Assembly (NCBI GenBank): GCA_028386065.3
Contig: JAKUCV010002086.1
Span: 320,415 to 384,414 of the forward strand
DNA: 64,000 nucleotides
Direction of reading: 5' to 3'
DNA from: Turnera subulata
Taxonomy: Eukaryota > Streptophyta > Magnoliopsida > Malpighiales > Passifloraceae
The translations under genes were made by a program, and so were the position numbers. Position 1 is the stretch's first letter. Every line of letters starts with the position of its first letter. The notes under the pieces were generated by a model. It was not told the origin of the DNA. It was given only the letters and a program-made list of their open reading frames with translations, and made no database searches. Of this stretch, positions 56,095-64,000 are shown in pieces.

Positions 56095-57640
56095 GTCCAT
56101 AGCCAACGATTAGTGGAAGAGAATTGGCTAAAAAGGCTGAAAAGGAGACTGTGAAAAATCAAAGCTTGCTACCAGAAGAGAAAGATGAGAATGTATTGCC
56201 AGAAGGAGATTTGGCTCAACTAGAGACCAAATCTGATGCTGAGAAAGTTGTTCCAGAAACTGAAGTAGAGAAAGAAGCCAAGAGCTCAAAAACCAAATCT
56301 ATGCACCTAGACCAAAACTGCCAAAGCACTTGTCTCAAACTCCTACCACTCAAACATCAAAAGCTCGACTTGTCAGGCCAAGCACACATGCACAAACTGT
56401 GTTTGAAAGAGGAGGAAAGAAGCTTGGAAAGAAGATTGTTGAAGTTGAATATGATGATGAATAAAGTGAGAATTCACCTGTTGATGATGGTGACAAGAGC
56501 TCCAAAAAGAGAAAGAGGAGTGATGAAGACAAAGAGAACTCAGATGATGATTTGGCTGATGAAGAGCCAAATAACAGTGATAAGAAACCAAATGAGAGTG
56601 ACAAGGAACAGAATTCCGAGGATGAGCCAGAGAATGAGAATGAATCAGACAAAGAAGGGTCTGATGATGATTTTGAAAGTGAAGATGACCATGATGATGA
56701 TAGTAAAGATGATGATTAGGAAGACAAAGAAGAGGACGATGACAAAGAGCTTGAAGTTGAGGAGAAATCTGAAAAGGAGAAAGAAATTATTCCAAAGGAA
56801 AGCTCAAGGCTCTGACCAAGTCCAAATCAAGCAAAAAGGCCAAGAAGAAATACTTCACCCATACCCCCTACCTGCACTATGGTTCTAAGTGACTTGAAGG
56901 AATCGATGTACCAAAATTGTTGAAAGATGCTAAGCTCACCACCTTAGTCACCTTGAAGGAGCAAGGGTATGAAGCTTTAATGAAGGATTTCTATGATAAC
57001 AAGACTGTGGAGTATGGGAAAGATGGTCTGCTCACTTGCACCAAAACGAAAATCAAAGGGAAGAAGATCACAATGACAGTTGAGATGATATGTGATTTGT
57101 TAAAGATGATGCCGTGCAAGAAAGGGTTCTATGATTCTGCTTCTGGAACTCCAATCAATATGCCAAGGAAGAATTGTCGCACTATGATCAAGAAACTTGA
57201 TCAATGGATCATTGCTTGTTTGATCGAGAGATCTTCTATCAGCTTCAGTACTCTTATTCTCTATCTCATGGGTATCTACAAGGAACATTCTCATGGTGCA
57301 CTCATTACCTTGCTGGCTAAACAGTTGAAGATTAAATCTACTACTGCGGATAAGCCGATTAAACTCAAGGAAATCAATTTTGACACTATGGCGAAGATGT
57401 CTATCAAGCCAAATCCCGAAGGGGAATATTCTGTGACCAAATTTGTAGCCACAAAAGGATCACAAGCTTGAGGAACTGAATGCTCTGGTTACTGGAATAA
57501 AGGATGAGATTAGTGAGCTGAAGAAAGAACTTGGTTCCATCAGGAGCCAAATAAAGAAATTCCTGACTGAGACATATGAGAAACTTGACCAAATCACTAT
57601 AGTATTTACTCGTGATGATTTTGATGAAGATTGATGCTCC
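56095..57640 (+). pseudogene. Sirevirus envelope-like third region
   Basis: 56124-56300 opens with a charged segment. After a frameshift the real frame is very acidic with runs of D/E and S (DEDKENSDDDLADEEPN at about 56524-56574) to about 56810; the 254-codon Met/Lys-rich frame in that stretch is a shadow of it. 56917-57471 is an uninterrupted 184-codon frame (MLKDAKLTTLVTLKEQGYEA) with a helical core, matching in style the envelope-like or transposon-protein region that Sireviruses carry after RNase H. A coiled-coil-like end (EELNALVTGIKDEISELKKE) follows to about 57632. Function of this region is not established in the family. Confidence 0.75.
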
Positions 57641-57849
57641 ATGGATCTGATGCTCTTAGGACATGCATTGCATTCTCATCTGCATTTCAACTAAGTACTT
57701 TTATAACAATCTTACTTATGGTTTGTTTAACCTGAATGTTTTGCTTGCTTTTGAATATTTGGTTTCTTATACTTTCGGATAATTGTCTTTTGATTTATGA
57801 TTATCTATTATCTACCTTGGCTTTTATTTGTGTTCTCTTGTACTGATGA

Positions 57850-58632
57850 CAAAAGAGGGAGACATACATATGTTGTTATGTTGTTGATACTTGATGGAAT
57901 ATTTTACTACTGTGGTATACTTTTTGTGTTAATTTTTTGATGTAAGGAACCACAATTGGCTTAGTGGAACAGCCAAATATCGATGAGCTTATAAAGTTGA
58001 TAAAATTGGTTGATATGAGAGCCAAATAATTATTATAGTAAATACTCATGAGCTTATAATGATGTTATTGATGATAGATTTGGCTGATGTGTAAACCAAA
58101 TGATATGTTGAGAATTTCTTTGCAGGTTATATGTATGTGAAAATTTTAGGAATGAAATCATATGTATACTGTGCTTATATGCAGTGGGAGCTATTGACAA
58201 AAAGCCTTTAGAAAATCTTTAAGTATACTATGCATAAATGCAGGGGGAGCATATAGTTGGATGAATGAGCTAGATGAATGTGTTTCTTAATTTCTTGATT
58301 ATGCCTATAAAACAAGGGGAGCTTACTTATTTGGTTATCTTATTTCTAACTACTATTTTTAGCGGCATGGTTTTATCTATGAATTTTTTGTTGATGACAA
58401 AAGGGGGAGAAGTATATGATGTGTTGTATGTTTGAAAATGGGAGTGAAAATGAGGGAGAAAGTATGTGTGTTGAGTAAATGGAATAATGTTGTTGCTATC
58501 AAAGTGTGTAGAATTTATTATGTAGAAAAGCAATGAAACAGGGGGAGTTTATATACATGTGTTAAACGTGATTTAACCTTTGTTTTGTAGGAAACAAAAC
58601 AACATGTTTGTCATCATAAAAAAGGGGGAGAT
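57850..58632 (+). promoter_or_regulatory. Multiple polypurine tracts before the 3' LTR
   Basis: A series of purine tracts, AAAGAGGGAGA (57852), GCAGTGGGAGC (58182), GCAGGGGGAGCA (58241), AAGGGGAGC (58314), AAAGGGGGAGAAG (58399), ACAGGGGGAG (58539) and finally AAAAAAGGGGGAGAT (58618-58632), leads to the 3' LTR. Repeated purine tracts upstream of the 3' LTR are a described Sirevirus trait. Confidence 0.85.
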
Positions 58633-60327
58633 TGTTAGCCTAAATATATGATTAGTGGCATAATTAGCAATTAATTAAGACTAATCATGTTTAGTATACA
58701 AATATATGTTTCTAATGATTATGATGATCATTATATTATTTTGATGATTAACAAACGTATTGGTTAAGTATTTTGTGTTGTTTGAGTATCGGGCAGAATC
58801 ATTTGTTTCCAGGAAGAAACCAAATGTTCAGTATACAAATATGTGTTTCTGATGTTCATTATATTGTTTTGATGATTAACAAACATATTGGTTAAGTTTT
58901 TTTATGTTGTTTGAGTATTGGCAGAAATATTTGGTTCCACGAAGAAAGCAAAACAGAGAAGATTTGGCTCCACAGGCTGCAGAACAAGTTGTCACTGTCA
59001 ATCTATATTTCGCGTGGTCCCAGATCGGTAGTTGGCAATTAAAATGCCAACCAACGTCCAAACTTGCAGCACAACTGTTAGAAAAAGATCTGGAAAGTGG
59101 TCCTCACACCTTCTATGCTTCTTGGAAGCTTTGGTGGTCTACACAAGCAACCTGTTACTTTCAGCTAATAAAGAATGTAGTCCCGAAAAGTAGTTGACAT
59201 TTAAGCAACTCAACTAACGGTTTTGCTTGCTCACCAAGGGTTAGAAAAAGATTAGAAAAGTGGCCCTTACATCGTCTTTCATGCATCAAAGAACTGGTGG
59301 TCCTCACTTTCCATTTTTTTAAACATTTTTTAAGAAAGACAATTTCTGCCCAAGTAATATCAAGATTTAGCTCATCTGCGTGGACAGTTTTAAACCAAGT
59401 CAATTAACGGTTAAACTTGCACTCCAATGGTTAGATAAAGTTTTGAAAAGTGGTCCACACATTCTCTCTCTACCCTGGAAGATATGGTGGTCCACACTTT
59501 CTATTTTTGGGAAGCTTTTTGAAGAAAAAGAATTGCAACTCAAGTATTCTGTAGATTTGGCTTGCCTATGTGGACTGTTTTATTAGAGAAGCAAGAAGTC
59601 AACTCCTATGCCACCTGGACATCATATGGCCGTTATGTGAACGTTGTGAGAGAGCTTCCCCATCATTAGAATCTATATAAGAGGTCTGAAACCTCATTAG
59701 AAGTAGTACTTCAGCCTATGGAAATATTCTATGATATTTAGCTTCTGCTGGAGCCAAATCCTCTGAGAGATCCAAAAAATCAGATTGAGCTTACCTTAAG
59801 TGAGTCTCTTGTTCTAAACTCATTGTAAACACTTCTTGAGTGAGTAACTCTTGTAGTTATCTTGTTGAGGGCATTATAAGTGAGATTAAGTTACAATCTT
59901 ACTTGATATTCAAAGCTAGGAATAGTTTTGAGGATAGGTTAGAGCTAAGCCTTTGAAAAGCTTGAGTGATAGGTTAGAGTTGAGCCTTTGAAAAGCTTAG
60001 GTTAAAGCTGAGCCTTTGAAAAGCTTATGGTAGAGCTGCTCCTGTAAAAGCTTGTAAAGGTTAAGGTTGAACCCGTAAAAGTCTAGTATAGTGGATAGTT
60101 CAGAAATCCTAAAGGGGGCACCTTTAGGTAGTGGAAGTACTCCTGCATGGGGAACCACTATAAATTTCTTGTGTCCATTGCTTTTCTATCCTCATTCCTG
60201 CATTTCCACTTAAGTTTAACATTTGGCTTCTGCGTCGAGCCAATTCTCTGAAAACCTGAAATAGAGGAAAAGCTAATTCAACCCCCCCTTCTTAGCTTTT
60301 TCCTTCTTAGCCTTTTCTGGGCCAACA
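58633..60327 (+). repeat. 3' LTR of the Sirevirus
   Basis: 1,695 bp, collinear with the 5' LTR. It has a 20-bp duplication near its end (CTTCTTAGC.TTTTC twice, about 60290-60320) and scattered substitutions. TATA box CTATATAAG at about 59673. Confidence 0.95.
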
Positions 60328-61167
60328 CTTTTGTCATTATACCCTTGAGGTGGAGCATGTCTGGCAACCTTGACCCTTCCAGATGTTATGGCATCTTCCA
60401 ATTGAATTTCCGCCCCAATCAGAGTCTTGAAGTTAGTATAATAGTTGCCCACCATGTGGTCATAGTAAACTAGCTGAAGGTTCTTGATCACCATTTGCTC
60501 TTGATCCTCCTCCTTACCTATTCACCATCAAAGAGGCCTTGTTGCGCCATCTTGAGATGAAGGCCGAAAATATTTCCTGGACCCCTTGCTTGGTTGTCTC
60601 AAGGTCCCTCTTGGTCACATCCACCTCAGTGTTGTAGTTGTATTGTTTCATGAACTTCTTGCACATATCCTCCAATCGACTAATTCGATTCTCATCCAAA
60701 GTCATGAACCCTTTTAAGGCAGCTCCGGACAAAGTTCTTTGAAACAATTGGACCATCGTTTCAGGCCCTATCCCCAAAGGTTGCAGCGTCCTCACGTAAA
60801 TCTTTAGATGGGTTATGGGGCACCTGGTCCCATTGAACTTTTCCACGTCAGACATCTTAAACTTCTTGGGTAGATGGGCTTTAGGGAATAGTGATACTCG
60901 ATCCAAGTTCCAGTCATCTTCTCTTCTCTTTATGCTTTTCACCATGTCCTCGAGCTTTTTTAGCCTATCCTTATCGGAAACCCTTAGTTCCTTCCCTTCA
61001 GATTTTCTTGCCCCTTGCTTCGAGGATTGCCCCTCGTTCTCTCCATTAGACTCAACTTTCCTTGCTCTCACATTGTCAATAAGCTCCCTCAAATCAACAT
61101 CGTCTAATTCGATCATCAACTCCTTCATCAAATCTGCTCTCGTGGTTTGTACTTCTTCTCCACTCAT
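60328..61167 (-). pseudogene. Tat-like gag, N-terminal and central part
   Basis: Minus-strand frame of 217 codons from ATG at 61167 to TAA at 60514: a charged N-terminus with coiled-coil character, then the retrotransposon gag domain (FPKAHLPKKFKMSDVEKFNG, HLKIYVRTLQPLGIG, LSGAALKGFMTLDENRISRL, CKKFMKQYNYNTEVDVTKRD). A one-base frameshift near 60510 moves into MVIKNLQLVYYDHMVGNYYT, which continues to the Sirevirus boundary at 60328 and on in frame at 50759. Apart from the frameshift this part is well preserved. The sequence is of the Tat/Ogre type, minus strand. Confidence 0.92.
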
Positions 61168-61640
61168 GGTGCCCTCTAGATATGCCTTTCATGAAATGAG
61201 GTTCATAACCATCAAGAATCATAGATTTGATGGAAAGTATGATGGAATACATTCGCAAAATATTTTTTTCATTCTCCCAAAATATATATTTTATGAAGAA
61301 TCAGGTTTAAAAGGGTTGGAAATTGAAAAATGAGACACCTTAGCTTGAATTCTTTTTTGTGCTCTGAAAAATATGAAATGCAATGCCGAATGTATGCAAA
61401 TGTGAATTCCCTAAGACAAGGTTGACCGACTGAACATATCTGTCAACTGGGGAGACAATACAAAAAATTTATCATCGGTTTAAACATGTATACTCACACC
61501 TCTAGGGTTTTTTTACTGGACTCGTCAATTCACACTTCGCAATATAGCACCCTACGCAGCTGGTTGAGGGCTAAAGATTGTTGCTAGGGAATAGGTTGAT
61601 GTACTCACATGTGATAATGGATATCACGTCAGGTCCAAGG
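61168..61640 (-). other. Probable 5' leader of the Tat-like element
   Basis: Upstream of the gag start on the minus strand, AT-rich and non-coding. The matching 5' LTR is not in the window; the second Sirevirus remnant begins near 61650 and may have removed or displaced it. Confidence 0.4.
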
Positions 61641-61659
61641 CCCATTAATCCCCATCATT

Positions 61660-62395
61660 GCTAAGCATCGAGAAACCTGAAGATAAAAAATTGTTGGGAA
61701 TGAAGTTCAATACATTGAAAGCAATATTTGTGACAAGAAGATCAGTGTCGCTGCAGATCTTATCCAAGAGATACTGAAGCTGAAGAAGGGCTCCATTAAG
61801 CACTACGATATGAGCTCTGATGCGTGAGTAATCATTGATCAAGTTAGTGCTGTTTATGGATTATCCACAAAATGCTCTTATCAGTATTTAACACCTATGG
61901 CTCGAGCCTTGCTGTATATGATCACCAGGGTAATTCTGGCACGACCATGGGACTTGGAAGACTTCAAGCATTCTGAATTATGGTTAATAGCTTGCCTAAT
62001 GCACAAAAGTCCTATTTTCTGGGCATACCAAATATTGCATCACATTGCCCCTGTGTCAACCACGAAGTCACGGCCTGCTGATCACGATGATTGCAAGGAA
62101 GTTTAGTGTAAAATCTTCAAAATCACCCAAACGTATGCCTCTTCTACCCATTAATTGATGGACTCTGTCCAAAATTTGCATCAAGCTAAATGACAAGGGA
62201 TGATATGAGATAATCCCGGTTGATGCTAGTGCTCTGGAAACTCAACTTGATAACCTCTCTACTCGTGTAGGTTTCGTGGAAACTGATCTTGCCGAATTAT
62301 GTACTAAGGTGAGGGATTTCAAGCTTGACATCATGGAGCAAATTGAGAACATTCTTTCTCGACTCCCTTCACAAGTATCCTCTGATGATGACTAA
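61660..62395 (+). pseudogene. Envelope-like third region of the second Sirevirus
   Basis: Translated pieces (KGSIKHYDMSSDA at 61787-61826; MARALLYMITRVILARPWDL at 61897-62106, with SELWLIACLMHKSPIFWAYQ) align in style with CRTMIKKLDQWIIACLIERS of the first Sirevirus. The C-terminal coiled-coil-like stretch at 62220-62394 (ASALETQLDNLSTRVGFVET) ends at TAA 62392. Several frameshifts. Confidence 0.6.
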
Positions 62396-62763
62396 AGCCT
62401 TTTCAGAACTGATGCTTCTTAGAATTCATGCATTGCATCCTAGTTCCTCTAGTTAGTTTTACTTACTGGTTCTATTTTTAAACTAGTTCTTATCTTGGTT
62501 ATTTCATAATATTTCTCTATCTTTTGGGATATTTTGGTTGAATATTTGGGTATTGCTCTTTGAATGATGTTATCTGCAAGATCTTTGCTCTGTGCTCCCT
62601 TTTTGTTGATGCCAAAAGGGGGAGAAAATTATGTTGTGTTGATTAACTCTGTAGGAACATTAGTTATGATTTCTGTGAGAAACCACATGTTTTTGGAAGC
62701 ATGTACTGTACATGTGATTGATTTTCTAGGTACTAAAAAGCATTAGTTGATGCTACTGATGAG

Positions 62764-62895
62764 ATATGGTTGTTGTTAAAACCATATATGTTTTCTGCAG
62801 GATTGATAAGATATGGTTATTGTTAAAACCATATATGTTTTCTGCAGGATTGATGAGATATGGTTGTTGTTAAAACCATATATGTTTTCTGCAGG
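62764..62895 (+). repeat. 47-bp tandem repeat x3, each unit a hairpin
   Basis: Three units with starts at 62764, 62811 and 62858. Each contains ATATGGTT, an 8-nt loop, AACCATAT, then ATGTTTTCTGCAGGA. Stem arms are identical in all three units. Confidence 0.95.
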
Positions 62896-63249
62896 AAGTG
62901 TGATGTTGAAAATCTGGTTTATAAAAAAACCACACTTATGCTTATGATTTGGTTTCTGCCAAAAACCAAATGTTATGATATTGAATGTTGCGGGACTTCG
63001 TACCTATTATTATGCATTCAACTAATCTTTTGTGCAGAAAGATAAATATAAAGGGGGAGTTTTATGATTGGCTATCAAATGCCAATATATTCACAAGGGA
63101 TGTTTTTCAAACTTGTTGAATTATAAAATTATTTTTAAAAAGGGGAGCAACGAAACAGGGGAGGTTCGTGAAATTTATAAGTATATCGTTTGAAACCCTT
63201 GTTATATGAAAAATCAACACAAATTTGTCATCATAAAAAAGGAGGAGAT

Positions 63250-64000
63250 TGCTGACAAAAAATTAGGATTAATCATCCTCTAATGCTAAACTGTGATTAA
63301 CCATGATGATTATCTGGTTTTGATGATTAACAAGTTACATGTGCATTGCTAGCTTTGCTTGTGTTGTTTTTCACTTGCAGGAAAATTATGGTTTCTGCCG
63401 ATACCATACCTTGGACACACGACATATGGTTTTTATCGATACCATATCTTGGATACACGACATATGGTTTTCACCGATACCGTATATGAAGCTGTCAACA
63501 TCAACTTTTTGTGCAAGTTGCGTGTGGTCCTACAAGCATTTAAATCCCACTTCCAGCCATTTGAATTGGAGAACAAGTAAGAGGGAAGACTTTATAGAAG
63601 TGTAGAAGATGTTCCCACCTAACTCCTACTCAACTCCAGAAGGTGGTCCATACTTTTCAGATTTGGCAAATTCGTAACGACCAAGGAGTTGACATGCATA
63701 ACGGCACCAAACTGAAGCTTTAATGAACTGAAGTCAACTGGAGTACTGATACGAGCAAACCAACACCAAGTGGAACTCAAGAAGGTGATGACGCCATTAG
63801 CTTTCTTCAAGGACCAGTCACGAGGGCTCGATTATAGATGATAAAGAATCGCATGCTACATTATGCTCAAGCTTGGGTCAATCGGGAATTACAAGAAGAT
63901 AAGTTGGACAAGTTTGGAGATGAATTTAAAGAGATTCCTAAGTTTGTGAGCATTTTGAAGGATTCAAGTCAAAAGTAGCCGTTTTTCACCGTTCAACCGG
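63250..64000 (+). repeat. 3' LTR of the second Sirevirus, partial
   Basis: Starts TGCTGACAAAAAATTAGG after the purine tract. Three ATATGGT/ACCATAT stem-loops lie at 63387-63408, 63424-63447 and 63462-63485. The end of the LTR lies outside the window. Confidence 0.75.

Larger units (their letters stand above)
50755..60332 (+). mobile_element. Sirevirus (Ty1/Copia), 9.57 kb, integrase deleted
   Basis: Element 50760-60327 with exact 5-bp duplication CTTTT (50755-50759 and 60328-60332). LTRs 1,660 and 1,695 bp, long enough for Sireviruses. Order: 5' LTR, degenerate primer site, gag remnants with knuckles, pre-integrase, reverse transcriptase, RNase H, an envelope-like third region, multiple polypurine tracts, 3' LTR. 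The third region after RNase H and the multiple purine tracts are Sirevirus traits. The integrase catalytic core is missing, so it could move only with help. Inserted in the minus-strand Tat-like gag. Confidence 0.95.
61650..64000 (+). mobile_element. Second Sirevirus, 3' part (truncated at window end)
   Basis: Begins in the envelope-like third region, passes a series of polypurine tracts (AAAAGGGGGAGAAAA at 62614, AAAGGGGGAGTTT at 63049, AAGGGGAGC at 63139, AAAAAAGGAGGAGAT at 63235-63249) and enters an LTR starting TGCTGACAAAAAATTAGG at 63250, which runs out of the window. The same layout as 56095-58640 of the first Sirevirus, but at much lower identity, so it is a different family. Its 5' boundary is not clear. 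Confidence 0.8.

Noticed and set aside
56124..56888. 254-codon Met/Lys/Arg-rich frame as a gene
   Set aside because: Beyond about 56300 it is the out-of-frame shadow of an acidic D/E-rich region of the Sirevirus third region.

Overview
The window is repeat-dominated nuclear DNA of a flowering plant, probably a eudicot. The evidence is chromovirus, Sirevirus and Tat-type LTR retrotransposons, initiator-Met-type primer binding sites, a plant mariner-like transposase with an intron, hAT, Mutator-like and CACTA-like DNA transposons, and an old integrated caulimovirid (plant pararetrovirus). I found no convincing intact single-copy host gene. Nearly all recognisable coding sequence belongs to mobile elements and most of it is broken.

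Layout. 1-0.8 kb: two minisatellites of different period. 0.8-4.2 kb: unrecognised sequence, a conserved-looking minus-strand fragment, and one minus-strand LTR with an adjacent primer site. 4,211-10,945: a complete but stop-riddled chromovirus (Ty3/gypsy, Tekay/Del-like) with 5-bp target duplication GATAG. 11.0-11.5 kb: duplicated AT-rich DNA. 11.5-13.8 kb: a minus-strand Sirevirus-type LTR holding a 982-bp hAT element. 13,836-20,865: endogenous caulimovirid with a 221-bp terminal direct repeat and a small inverted piece of its own RNase H region at the right end. 20.9-28.8 kb: AT-rich palindromic host DNA holding two solo LTRs in opposite orientation, 15 bp apart, each with its own 5-bp duplication.

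28,840-33,950: a mariner-like element with matching ends, a broken transposase, and, after it, a head-to-head pair of reading frames (one a chimera with a LINE endonuclease start), a CACTA-like end and a GC-rich island. 34,268-36,124: Sirevirus-type solo LTR (duplication GGGGG) holding a 187-bp hAT MITE. 36,419-36,936: poly(A)-tailed retroposon with a 16-bp duplication. 37,582-43,638: degenerate Copia element (duplication GTCTC) inserted just behind the start codon of a LINE ORF1 remnant (DUF4283). 44,158 to about 61,640: a minus-strand Tat/Ogre-like element in which I see a gag but no pol. Its LTR holds a 1.67-kb Mutator-like element, and its gag is split by a 9,568-bp Sirevirus (50,760-60,327, duplication CTTTT). 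61.65 kb to the end: the 3' part of a second, diverged Sirevirus.

The order of events can be read from nesting: the Tat-like element sits in or beside the LINE remnant; the Mutator-like element and the Sirevirus are younger than the Tat-like element; the hAT elements are younger than the Sirevirus LTRs that hold them.

The least conventional signal is a family of short stem-loops (stem ATTTGGYT/ARCCAAAT, loop about 7-10 nt) scattered through LTRs, coding regions and 3' leaders of the Sireviruses. In the second Sirevirus both arms of most copies have changed together to ATATGGTT/AACCATAT. One member sits about 50-80 bp before the LTR end in all four Sirevirus-type LTRs whose end is visible.
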